Source: Candidatus Gerdarchaeota archaeon (GTDB lineage Archaea > Asgardarchaeota > Heimdallarchaeia > JABLTI01). Taken from it: 18,394 nucleotides of DNA. Of this stretch, positions 6,756 through 13,655 are shown piece by piece. Below the pieces are notes generated by a model. That model did no database searches. It was not told the origin of the DNA and saw only the letters and a program-made list of their open reading frames with translations. How positions within the stretch are numbered: the stretch's first letter is position 1; every line of letters starts with the position of its first letter. The translations under genes were made by a program, and so were the position numbers. The stretch lies in assembly GCA_016839405.1 (NCBI GenBank), contig JAEOUJ010000288.1:1-18394 (forward strand). Direction: 5' to 3'.

Positions 6756-7415
6756 TTGGCAGAAAGTAGGGCAAAAATATCAAATAATGAAATTGATGAT
6801 TCAACAGATTTATCATTAAATGAATCTACAGAAATTAGTGATACACAAAATATACAAGAATTAAAAGAATACACACCAAAAACATCATCATTAAAAATAG
6901 CTCTATTGGCTGTTTTTACTGCTTTAGGTGTTGCATTGTCAACTATGTTCATCTATTTTCCAAATATTGAATTAATGACTTTAACATTATTTATTGGAGG
7001 AATTATTTTAGGACCATTATATGGTTCATTTTTAGCAATATTTTCAGCCACACTTTATGAATTAATAGCAACTATAATAATTGGACCAGGATATGTGATT
7101 TTTCCATTTAAAGTAATTGCTTTTTTGATAATAGTTTTAGCTGGTGCAGCGATCAGAAAAAAAATTCCCGAAAAACCAAAGGCTATTTGGTGGTTTACCT
7201 TTGGTGTAATTGGAGGTTTATTAACTATTTTTTACGATCTTATAACTAATATTGGGTGGATTATTTTATCAGATAATTTCAACTTTATTGGATACATTAG
7301 TGCAATAGTAATTGGATTGCCAATAACTGCTTCAAGGGTAGCAACAAATACGGTTCTCTTTTTATTTGTACCTGAAATTTATAATCGAAGCATTAAGCAA
7401 TTGATGCCAACATAA
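6756..7415 (+). CDS. ECF-type transporter substrate-binding (S) component
   Basis: This is a 219-residue membrane protein. After a polar, acidic N-terminal extension (1-45) come about six hydrophobic segments (roughly 47-68, 71-90, 91-110, 116-133, 144-170, 178-205). The block ALGVALSTMFIYFPN, then LTLFIGGIILGPLYGSFLA (57-94), is the typical signature of S components: a Pro-containing loop, then a Gly-rich helix with G-x-x-x-G. S components bind a vitamin or cofactor precursor in the membrane and team with the EcfT scaffold and EcfA ATPases; none of these is in the window. The ligand cannot be read from the sequence. The start is TTG at 6756, six bases after the previous stop; no ATG occurs before the membrane region. 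The N-terminal extension is longer than usual for the family. The tight spacing implies co-transcription with the DUF4430 gene. Confidence 0.8.
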   Translation: MAESRAKISNNEIDDSTDLSLNESTEISDTQNIQELKEYTPKTSSLKIALLAVFTALGVALSTMFIYFPNIELMTLTLFIGGIILGPLYGSFLAIFSATLYELIATIIIGPGYVIFPFKVIAFLIIVLAGAAIRKKIPEKPKAIWWFTFGVIGGLLTIFYDLITNIGWIILSDNFNFIGYISAIVIGLPITASRVATNTVLFLFVPEIYNRSIKQLMPT

Positions 7416-7487
7416 TGAAATATTACTATAAATTATGAAAAGTAAACACATCGTATTATTTTTAAAGATACAATTAATAATAGAGAA

Positions 7488-7522
7488 TATAATTTAGTTC
7501 CAAATATGTTCCAATTTTGAAC
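7488..7522 (+). promoter_or_regulatory. Probable oppD promoter with repeated GTTCCAA motif
   Basis: TATAATTT at 7488-7495 is a reasonable TATA box. It is followed by GTTCCAA at 7497-7503 and again at 7508-7514, exactly 11 bases (one helical turn) apart, then by GAAC at 7519-7522, which is inverted relative to GTTC. Transcription from this box would start near 7516, so the repeats lie where a repressor would cover the start site. The assignment is tentative: another AT-rich box (TTTAATAG, 7557-7564) lies closer to the gene. Confidence 0.3.
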
Positions 7523-7581
7523 CGATATGGAAAACTAATTAAAACGATAAAAATTGTTTAATAGTAAAACACGAAACTAAC

Positions 7582-8748
7582 ATGGCGGAATGCGTTTCGG
7601 AGATAGAAGAAATGAGTGAAACAATCATTGAAGAAGAAATGCGCCCACCAGAAGAAGAAGGCGTTCTCTTAGATGTTCGAGGAATTAGAACCTATTTCTT
7701 TACAGAAGAAGGTATAGTTAAAGCAATTGAAAATGTTAGCTATAAAATATATGAAGCTAAAACCCTCGGCATTGTGGGTGAATCTGGTTGTGGTAAATCA
7801 GTTAGTGCACTTTCAGTAATGGGTATTGTACCTGATCCACCGGGTAAAATCTTAGAAGGTGAAGTATGGTTTAGAGGAGAAAACCTGCGTAAGAAATCGG
7901 ATGCAGAAATGCGAACCATTAGAGGTAATAAAATGGCTATGATATTCCAAGATCCTATGACTTCATTGAATCCTGTCTTAACAGTAGGGGACCAAATCAT
8001 GGAAGCTATTAGATTACATCAGGAAGTTGATCTTCAAACTGCCCGAGAAAACGCAATTAAGATTATGGATCTTGTAGGTATACCTAGTGCTGTTGACAGA
8101 ATTGATGATTATCCATTTATGTTTTCAGGAGGTATGAGACAACGAGTTATGATTGCTATGTCTCTTTCATGTAATCCTGAATTGCTTATTGCTGATGAAC
8201 CAACCACAGCTTTAGATGTAACAATTCAAGCACAAATTTTGAATATTTTAAAAGCTATTCGTAACGAATTCAATATGTCTATTATGTTAATTACTCACGA
8301 TCTTGGAGTAATTGCAGAATTAACTGATTATGTTACTGTAATGTATGCAGGTTATATCGTTGAATATGCTTCATCAATTGAATTATTTAAGAATCCAATG
8401 CATCCTTATAGCATTGCATTACTAGGAGCTATTCCAAAACCAGAAACTAGAAAAGATGATGATCTTACAATTATTCCTGGATCAATACCAAACTTAATCA
8501 CACCTCCATCAGGATGTCGATTCCACCCACGATGTTCACATACAATGGAAATGTGTAAGACAGAAGTACCTCAATTGCGCCAAGTAGCACCTCAACATAC
8601 TGTAAGATGTCACTTATTCAATAAATACCCAGTATCAGAAGTAGACATATATACAGATAAAATGAGAGAATTATATAGAGATGATCAATTAGCGGAACTA
8701 AAGAAGAAAAGACGTTATAGAAAAGCTATTGAAAGAGATGAAATATAA
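7582..8748 (+). CDS. oppD: Oligopeptide/dipeptide ABC transporter ATP-binding protein, OppD/DppD type
   Basis: This 388-residue ATPase would power import of peptides or related small solutes. It shows Walker A GESGCGKS (66-73), Q-loop [10 protein letters not shown] (122-131, Q123), signature SGGMRQR (182-188), Walker B LLIADEP (201-207), H-loop ITHD (237-240, H239), and the family-specific C-terminal oligo_HPY region from about 265. That region carries four Cys (312, 318, 325, 343), spaced as in OppD/DppD proteins, in some of which they hold an Fe-S cluster. There is an acidic N-terminal extension (1-27) and a Lys/Arg-rich tail (370-388) beyond the usual ends. ATG 7582 has no Shine-Dalgarno; ATG 7612 (MSETIIEEE) is a possible alternative. 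No permease, binding protein or OppF lies next to it: the preceding cluster is of ECF type and the next gene is a ferredoxin. Confidence 0.93.
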   Translation: MAECVSEIEEMSETIIEEEMRPPEEEGVLLDVRGIRTYFFTEEGIVKAIENVSYKIYEAKTLGIVGESGCGKSVSALSVMGIVPDPPGKILEGEVWFRGENLRKKSDAEMRTIRGNKMAMIFQDPMTSLNPVLTVGDQIMEAIRLHQEVDLQTARENAIKIMDLVGIPSAVDRIDDYPFMFSGGMRQRVMIAMSLSCNPELLIADEPTTALDVTIQAQILNILKAIRNEFNMSIMLITHDLGVIAELTDYVTVMYAGYIVEYASSIELFKNPMHPYSIALLGAIPKPETRKDDDLTIIPGSIPNLITPPSGCRFHPRCSHTMEMCKTEVPQLRQVAPQHTVRCHLFNKYPVSEVDIYTDKMRELYRDDQLAELKKKRRYRKAIERDEI

Positions 8749-8761
8749 ATAAAAAGAAATT

Positions 8762-8830
8762 AACAAGCAATTGTGTTTGTTATTTTCTCATTTCTTCTAT
8801 TTTTGTTTGTTTTTTATTTTTAGTGTTTTT
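8762..8830 (+). terminator. Hairpin plus T-tracts after oppD
   Basis: AACAAGCA (8762-8769) pairs with TGTTTGTT (8774-8781) over eight pairs including one G-U, with loop ATTG. T-rich runs follow (TTTTTG, TTTTTTATTTTTAG, TTTTT) to 8830. Archaeal RNA polymerase stops at T-runs without needing a hairpin, so the T-tracts alone would suffice. Confidence 0.55.
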
Positions 8831-8922
8831 AAGTAAAAGGGAAAGAGTTAAGAAAGAATTCAAACTAAAATATTGAAAAAGTACATAGGTGCGGGAAGAA
8901 CCTTAAAAGATGGTTATAGGAT

Positions 8923-9126
8923 ATGGCTAAATCCGAGGAAGTGCCGAGAGTAAATGTTCATGAATGTTGTGGATGTGGACTTTGTACTATTAGGCTGCCA
9001 GATGTTTTTCGGCTTACTCCTGAAAATAAATCTGAAGCATATGCTCCAGATAAAGCAGATCGAAAGGATATTCAAGCAGTAATAGACGAATGTCCTGTTA
9101 TGTGCATTCATTGGTTTAAACAATAA
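8923..9126 (+). CDS. Small [4Fe-4S] ferredoxin
   Basis: This 67-residue soluble protein is of the single-cluster ferredoxin type. It shows C15-x2-C18-x2-C21 inside HECCGCGLC, the typical LPDVFRL after the first loop (25-31), and the partner motif ECPVMC with C57-Pro. These four Cys would hold one [4Fe-4S] cluster. Two extra Cys are present: C16, next to the first ligand, and C61, where most members have Ala. They might change cluster type or add a redox-active pair. It carries single electrons between enzymes in the cytoplasm; partners cannot be read here, though the nearby hypE implies that hydrogen metabolism exists in this organism. It stands alone after the oppD terminator and faces the convergent parvulin gene 65 bases away. 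The start is ATG at 8923. Confidence 0.9.
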   Translation: MAKSEEVPRVNVHECCGCGLCTIRLPDVFRLTPENKSEAYAPDKADRKDIQAVIDECPVMCIHWFKQ

Positions 9127-9190
9127 CTAACTTAAGTAGAGAAGAGATTTTAGGCGCGCAAAGCTAATGAAATAAGTATTTTACGATCAT

Positions 9191-9481
9191 TTAACCTGTT
9201 CGTAGAATAATATGATAACCAAATTTTGTCTTAACTATACCTGATAGTTCTCCAACATTTAAATCATAGGCTGCTTTTTCAAATTCCCTTACCATTTGAC
9301 CACGACCAAAGGTTCCTAAATCACCACCTTTCTTTTTGGAGGGGCAAATTGAATTTTCTTTTGCCAATTTTTTAAACAAATTTGGCAATTGATTTGCACT
9401 TACAGATTTTAATTGGTTATGTAATTGTTCAGCTTTACTATGTTTTTCAACTAGTATATGAGATGTTCTTATTTTACTCAA
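9191..9481 (-). CDS. Single-domain parvulin-type peptidyl-prolyl cis/trans isomerase
   Basis: This 96-residue cytoplasmic protein consists only of the parvulin domain, as in small archaeal parvulins and human Par14. It catalyses rotation about Xaa-Pro bonds and helps folding. Family residues seen include the opening RTSHILV (H8), C46 in SICPSKKKGGDLG (44-56), the FGRGQMVREFEKAAY block (58-72, M63 and F67 of the proline pocket), GELS (77-80), and the closing TKFGYHII (85-92, H90). The two His and the Cys match the active-site network. No signal peptide or membrane segment is present, so it is not a secreted PrsA/SurA form. The start is TTG at 9481-9479, supported by a perfect AGGTGA Shine-Dalgarno six bases upstream (9488-9493 on the plus strand). 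Confidence 0.93.
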   Translation of the reverse strand: MSKIRTSHILVEKHSKAEQLHNQLKSVSANQLPNLFKKLAKENSICPSKKKGGDLGTFGRGQMVREFEKAAYDLNVGELSGIVKTKFGYHIILRTG

Positions 9482-9675
9482 GAAAAATCACCTAAATATT
9501 TATGTTATGAATTTTTTCTTTGATTCGAATCATTCAATAAATAGTGATTTAATAATTTAATGATAGCTAGTTAGTAAAATAATAGAAATAATAAATTAAA
9601 CTATTAATTAATAATAAATTCACAAAATTAATGCCAATATTCATTTGCAAAAAGAAGAAATATAAGCTGATTGAG

Positions 9676-10701
9676 ATGAAGTCTGAATTTGTTGATCTTG
9701 CCCATGGTGCTGGTGGGACCAAAATGGATGAACTCCTAGAAGTCATTATGAAAGACATCACTTTAAGAAAAATTGGCGATGGTATAGGTTTAGATGAAAA
9801 GGATGATGGTGCCACTTTTAAAGTTAATAATAAAAGAATAGTTACCTCAATAGATGGACATACTGTTCATCCAATTTTTTTCCCAGGGGGTGATTTAGGG
9901 CAACTAGCTATTACAGGTACTATTAATGACATAGCTGTAATGGGAGGAAAACCAATCGCTATTTTATCTAGCTTGATAATAGAAGAAGGATTTCCAATTG
10001 AAAACTTGAAGAAAATTGTTAATTCTATAGCAAAAACTGCAGAAGAAAATAATGTAGCAATAATAGCTGGAGATACTAAGGTCATGCCTCGTGGGACTTT
10101 AGATGAAATGATAATAGTGACAGCTGGCATAGGCATAATTGAAGATGAAAACTTAGATATACGCGATTCTAATCTTTCCGCAGGAGATAAACTCATAATA
10201 TCAGGAACTGTTGGAGACCATGGGATTTCTTTAATGGCAGGTAGAGAAGGAATTTCTTTTGAAACAGAGTTAGTTTCAGATGTTACATCAGTTTATGACA
10301 TAGTTCAAGCAGCATTAGAAATTGGTGGAGTTGTAGCAATGAAAGATCCGACTCGAGGAGGATTAGCTGCCGCTTTAAATGAATTTTCAGAAAAATCAAA
10401 AGTTAGTTTGTGGTTAGAAGATGAAAAGATTCCTATAGCGCCTGCAGTGAATGCTGCAAGTGAAATGTTAGGATTAGAGCCATTGGGAGTAACTTGTGAA
10501 GGTCGTGTGTTGATAGGTGTGAAAGCAAACAAAGCTGAGGATGTATTAAAAGCTATTAAAAAATTGCCAAATGGAAAAAATGCTGCAATAATAGGAGAAG
10601 TCAAAAATGAGCGACCTGGTTATGTTTTCTCAAAAACCATAATTGGTGGGCATAGAATAATTGAGAAACCAATTGGAGAGCAAATACCTAGAGTTTGTTA
10701 A
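9676..10701 (+). CDS. hypE: HypE, carbamoyl phosphate-dependent cyanide-ligand synthesis in [NiFe]-hydrogenase maturation
   Basis: HypE accepts a carbamoyl group from HypF on its C-terminal Cys and, using ATP, dehydrates it to the thiocyanate that HypC/HypD place as cyanide on the hydrogenase iron. From the start at 9676 the protein has 341 residues, the usual length. It has the N-terminal AHGAGGTKMDELL (9-21), VTSIDGHTVHPIFFPGGDLG (56-75), the AIR-synthase-type GTVGDHGISLMAGREG (177-192), DPTRGGLAAALNE (224-236), and the essential PRVC end (338-341, Cys341). An in-frame ATG at 9631 would add 15 Lys-rich residues not expected in the family, so 9676 is preferred. No other hyp or hydrogenase gene is in the window, so maturation genes are scattered in this genome. 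Function is secure. Confidence 0.96.
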   Translation: MKSEFVDLAHGAGGTKMDELLEVIMKDITLRKIGDGIGLDEKDDGATFKVNNKRIVTSIDGHTVHPIFFPGGDLGQLAITGTINDIAVMGGKPIAILSSLIIEEGFPIENLKKIVNSIAKTAEENNVAIIAGDTKVMPRGTLDEMIIVTAGIGIIEDENLDIRDSNLSAGDKLIISGTVGDHGISLMAGREGISFETELVSDVTSVYDIVQAALEIGGVVAMKDPTRGGLAAALNEFSEKSKVSLWLEDEKIPIAPAVNAASEMLGLEPLGVTCEGRVLIGVKANKAEDVLKAIKKLPNGKNAAIIGEVKNERPGYVFSKTIIGGHRIIEKPIGEQIPRVC

Positions 10702-10863
10702 AAACAAAATTAAATTTGGACACTAAATTAATTAGTAAGGAAAACAATGTAAAAAAGAACGAAAGATTCAAAGAACAGTCTTTTCAAATAATTAAATTGT
10801 GATTAATCTAAAACAAAATTGATAGGATTACTAATCAATTAAAACGAAGGAGAAAGAAGAATC

Positions 10864-11703
10864 TTGAAAGTTAAAGATATAATGACTGTCAATCCAGTAT
10901 GTGCAAAAGTACCTGGAACAAGAGATGAGCTATTCGAGCTAATTAGAAAATATGATATTACAAGTTTCCCTGTAATAAAGGACGAAACAACTGAATTAGT
11001 TGGAATAATTACAGAAACAGATATTGTTAACAAACCATCAGAAACGCAACTTGCTTTATTAATGACAAAAAATCCTATGACAGTATCATCAAAAGATGAA
11101 ATCTCTAATGCAGTCAAGATTCTAGCTGAAAATAATTTTAGACAACTACCTGTTGTTGATAAAAGTAAATTGGTAGGATTAATTACAATTGGTGATATTA
11201 TATCTAAAGTTATTTCTATAATTCCATCACAAAAAACAATAAGCGAATATATGACTAGTAGTGTACTAAGTATATGGCAGGAAACACCTTTGCCAGTTAG
11301 TCAAAAAATTATGGAATTCGCTGATGCAGAAGCAGCTATTGTATTTGATAACAATGCGAAGATGGTTGGCATAGTTACAATGGTGGATTTTGTTAAATTC
11401 TATGAAGCAATTAGTAGTGAAAAAAGAGACGAAATGAGTTCCGGAGAAGGCAAAGAAGGAAGCTGGGATGCAGTTTCAACAATAATTGTTCACACAAAAG
11501 ATTTAGTTCTACCGAATATATCTGTAGGAGAAATCATGACAAAAGATGTAATCACCACTTTTAGCAAGGCACTAATTAGTGAAGTAGCAAAGAAGATGCA
11601 TAGAATGAAGCTCTATCAAATGCCAGTAGTAGATGCAAAAGGAAATGTCATAGGAATAATCCGTGATTTTGATTTACTTGATGCTTATGCTGCGATAGAA
11701 TAA
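10864..11703 (+). CDS. Four-CBS-domain protein, probable nucleotide-sensing regulator
   Basis: This 279-residue soluble protein is made almost wholly of CBS domains: CBS1 (1-58, VKDIMTVNPVCAKV to ITETDI), CBS2 (62-118, LMTKNPMTVSS to TIGDII), CBS3 (125-183, ISEYMTSSVL to VTMVDFV) and CBS4 (219-275, VGEIMTKDVI to IIRDFDLL). A less ordered insert lies at 184-218. The repeated IMT, LPVVD and G-I/L-I-T-x-x-D pieces are classic. CBS pairs bind adenosine nucleotides, S-adenosylmethionine or similar ligands and report energy or metabolite state to partners. No effector domain is attached, so the partner is unknown. The start is TTG at 10864 with AAGGAG 11 bases upstream; a stop lies just above it in frame (10840-10842), so no longer version is possible. 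Confidence 0.92.
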   Translation: MKVKDIMTVNPVCAKVPGTRDELFELIRKYDITSFPVIKDETTELVGIITETDIVNKPSETQLALLMTKNPMTVSSKDEISNAVKILAENNFRQLPVVDKSKLVGLITIGDIISKVISIIPSQKTISEYMTSSVLSIWQETPLPVSQKIMEFADAEAAIVFDNNAKMVGIVTMVDFVKFYEAISSEKRDEMSSGEGKEGSWDAVSTIIVHTKDLVLPNISVGEIMTKDVITTFSKALISEVAKKMHRMKLYQMPVVDAKGNVIGIIRDFDLLDAYAAIE

Positions 11704-11705
11704 AT

Positions 11706-11728
11706 CATTTTAAAAATATTCTAAAATG
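11706..11728 (+). terminator. Dyad after the CBS gene, weak terminator candidate
   Basis: CATTTTA (11706-11712) and TAAAATG (11722-11728) are exact reverse complements just after the stop codon. A second dyad, TTCCAAA-TT-TTTGGAA (11750-11765), follows, with T-runs in and after it. Both are AT-rich and short; either could end the CBS transcript. Confidence 0.3.
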
Positions 11729-11853
11729 GTTCAAATGAAATCTCGAATATTCCAAATTTTTGGAAATTTTATGATACTTGCATGATTTTTATAAGAAAAT
11801 ATGTATTTTTGATTTAAAAAGATAGAAAGATTAAAAAAATCACTGATAATTTG

Positions 11854-11860
11854 TTTAATA
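11854..11860 (+). promoter_or_regulatory. TATA-like box of alba
   Basis: TTTAATA lies about 50 bases ahead of the alba ATG. Initiation about 25 bases on (near 11883) would give a leader of about 24 bases containing the AAGGAG ribosome binding site at 11891-11896. Confidence 0.35.
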
Positions 11861-11906
11861 CCTAAAATACATAGACGAACAAGAAGAACAAAGGAGAACA
11901 AATACG

Positions 11907-12200
11907 ATGTCAAAGAAAAAGGATGAATCAAACGTAGTATTCATAGGTTCTAAGCCAGTCATGAGTTACGTACTCGCTTGTATTACTCAACTTAACGAAG
12001 GTAATCAAGATTTGATCCTTAAAGCTCGTGGTAGAGCCATTAGTCGTGCTGTTGATACTGCTGAAATTATTCGTAATCGATTTGTCACTGATGCTGTTAT
12101 TAAAAAGATTGAAATTAGCACAGAACAAATTGAACGAAGTGAAGGTGGTACAGCAAACGTCTCTGCTATAGAGATTACTATTGCGAAAAAAGGCAAGTAA
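11907..12200 (+). CDS. albA: Alba, archaeal DNA/RNA-binding chromatin protein
   Basis: This 97-residue basic protein coats DNA as dimers and also binds RNA. It has the Alba core: [15 protein letters not shown] (10-24) with Lys16, the conserved lysine whose acetylation lowers DNA affinity in Sulfolobus; [24 protein letters not shown] (36-59), the basic helix; IKKIEISTE (65-73), and a closing strand ([11 protein letters not shown]). Length and all core elements are normal. A good AAGGAG lies 10 bases upstream of the ATG, and the gene seems to be monocistronic, ending in a T-rich tract. Good ribosome binding and its own promoter fit an abundant protein. This is one of the clearest archaeal markers in the window. 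Confidence 0.97.
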   Translation: MSKKKDESNVVFIGSKPVMSYVLACITQLNEGNQDLILKARGRAISRAVDTAEIIRNRFVTDAVIKKIEISTEQIERSEGGTANVSAIEITIAKKGK

Positions 12201-12210
12201 TCACTATTAT

Positions 12211-12260
12211 CATTATAATGTAACTACGAGTTTTATTTTCTTTCTTTTTTTACATTTTTT
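12211..12260 (+). terminator. Palindrome and T-rich tract after alba
   Basis: The 10-base palindrome CATTATAATG (12211-12220) is followed by a strongly T-rich stretch (12231-12260) with runs of four, seven and six T. This fits an archaeal T-tract terminator and also separates alba from the convergent phosphodiesterase gene that ends at 12262. Confidence 0.5.
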
Positions 12261-12261
12261 A

Positions 12262-13530
12262 TTATTCAATAAAATCTGAGACTCTGCCAATTAATAGAGG
12301 AACTAATAATTCATCTTTACTTAGGGACCCATGAGTTGCATTTAAACCCAAACCATATGTTGAATCATATTCCCCTGAATGACCAAAGAACATAGAAGCC
12401 TTGTCCCCTAGAATGACTTGTATATCACCCAATCGTTCCACAATTTTTGGAGTATTGGCTCCTTTCCCCATTAGTTTTGGATAATCTTTTGGTGTTAATA
12501 CAATTCCTTTCTCATTGATTTTATTAGTAAACCAATCAACAACCTCTTCTTGTTTATTTTCCTTGGCATAAAGATGTATTACCCTACCACTTCTTCCTCT
12601 TGTTCTTATTAAATTATTTAACTCCTCTTCTTCTTCTGGTGAAACAATTATTTTATTTTCGCTTGTTATATTTTCTTGCCCATGATCTGCTGTAATTACA
12701 ATAGCTGTCTCGGTAGCAATTTTTGGTGTTAATTGCTTAAGCATCCAAAATAATGATTGTTCTATTGTTTTTAATTCCTGTTTTAAAACAGGACTATCAT
12801 TAGTATACCTGTGTTGAATATGATCAATAGAACCAATATACAAATCAATTAACCTGTTTTTCCCATCATTTGTTTCTAAAATTCTTTGTGCAGCAGCAAA
12901 ACAATCAACATTACTTGAATAACCTATTGAATCTTGTTTTTCATAGACAAGATATGACAGTCCACTATTTGTAATATGATTTTCTATCAAACTATGATAA
13001 TGTAAATTTTGATCATCTTTATGAGGTAAATCTGTCCAGACCCAATGTTTCACATTCACTCCAGCATATGGCAAACTTATCAAGCTGTTTTTTGACCTTA
13101 AAGTAAGTGTATCGACTATATTATCTATCTCAGGGACATTTATTTTATGACCAACAATCCCATGATTAATTGGCATTTCCCCATACTTCAATGTTGTAAT
13201 ACATGTGCTCGTTATGGTCGGATAAACAGACGAAATGACCAAACCGTATTTTTCAAATTTCTCTTTTAAGAGAGTTGAAAATTTCTTAAATTGATAATAC
13301 CCTAATGCGTCTATAGTTACAAATAAAATATTTTTAATTTTATTTTCAGATAATTCTTTCCAATTTTCCTTGTTATCAATTTCCTGGCTAAATGTTTGTG
13401 TTTTCTGAAATTTATAATTAAATAATCTTAACATTGTTGGCATGATTTTAGAGATGTTGATATCCAAATCTGGATAAAAAAGATCTTTTCTCCCTTGTAT
13501 AGGTCTTAATGAAATTTCATTGTTAGGCAA
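12262..13530 (-). CDS. Alkaline phosphatase superfamily protein, type I phosphodiesterase/nucleotide pyrophosphatase
   Basis: This 422-residue predicted metalloenzyme splits phosphodiester or phosphomonoester bonds with two metal ions. Visible motifs are the metal Asp74 in FVTIDALGY; the nucleophile block VYPTITSTCITTLKYGEMPINHGIVGH (102-128) with catalytic Thr in PTIT and the HGIVGH that follows; SIDHIQH (234-240, D236 and H240); ITADHG (279-284, D282 and H283), and a last His in NATHGS near the C terminus. All ligands of the family are present, so it should be active. No signal peptide is seen, which suggests an intracellular enzyme; the substrate is unknown. The start is TTG at 13530 with an in-frame TAG directly above it, so it is the longest possible form. 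A good TATA box (13552-13557) lies about 24 bases upstream. An internal ATG at codon 30 would still keep all motifs. Confidence 0.85.
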   Translation of the reverse strand: MPNNEISLRPIQGRKDLFYPDLDINISKIMPTMLRLFNYKFQKTQTFSQEIDNKENWKELSENKIKNILFVTIDALGYYQFKKFSTLLKEKFEKYGLVISSVYPTITSTCITTLKYGEMPINHGIVGHKINVPEIDNIVDTLTLRSKNSLISLPYAGVNVKHWVWTDLPHKDDQNLHYHSLIENHITNSGLSYLVYEKQDSIGYSSNVDCFAAAQRILETNDGKNRLIDLYIGSIDHIQHRYTNDSPVLKQELKTIEQSLFWMLKQLTPKIATETAIVITADHGQENITSENKIIVSPEEEEELNNLIRTRGRSGRVIHLYAKENKQEEVVDWFTNKINEKGIVLTPKDYPKLMGKGANTPKIVERLGDIQVILGDKASMFFGHSGEYDSTYGLGLNATHGSLSKDELLVPLLIGRVSDFIE

Positions 13531-13551
13531 CTATAACACAACTTCCCTTTT

Positions 13552-13557
13552 TTTATA
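13552..13557 (-). promoter_or_regulatory. TATA box of the phosphodiesterase gene
   Basis: The minus strand reads GAATATAAAAAAAGG, the best match to an archaeal TATA box in the window. Its spacing of about 24 bases to the TTG at 13530 implies a very short leader or none. It lies in the 125-base region shared with the divergent peptidase gene. Confidence 0.5.
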
Positions 13558-13655
13558 TTCAATATATAACTAATTTTAGAAGTTTTCTAATAGAATTATT
13601 TCTGAGTATTATTATAGCAAATCATTAATAATAACAAATATGTTATCAATTAATT

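Noticed and set aside
6668..6952. Minus-strand frame over the junction of the surface-protein and S-component genes
   Set aside because: It is antisense to two recognised membrane proteins and has no ribosome binding site or domain.
7740..8000. Minus-strand open frame inside oppD
   Set aside because: It overlaps the Walker A and Q-loop coding region of oppD and has no family features.
8082..8093. Palindrome TAGGTATACCTA resembling the arms of the dyad at 5476
   Set aside because: It lies inside the oppD coding region where codons explain it, and the spacing differs from the 5476 dyad.
9521..9532. Possible tRNA T-loop (TTCGAATC)
   Set aside because: No acceptor, anticodon or D-arm pairing could be found around it; it is read as a palindrome instead.
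9867..10196. Open frame on the minus strand inside hypE (also 10305-10604)
   Set aside because: It lies wholly opposite a clearly conserved hypE and its translation is low-complexity Ser/Ile/Pro with no domain pattern: a shadow frame.
11731..11931. Minus-strand frame between the CBS gene and alba
   Set aside because: It covers the alba promoter and ribosome binding site, is made of AT-rich codons, and shows no protein pattern.
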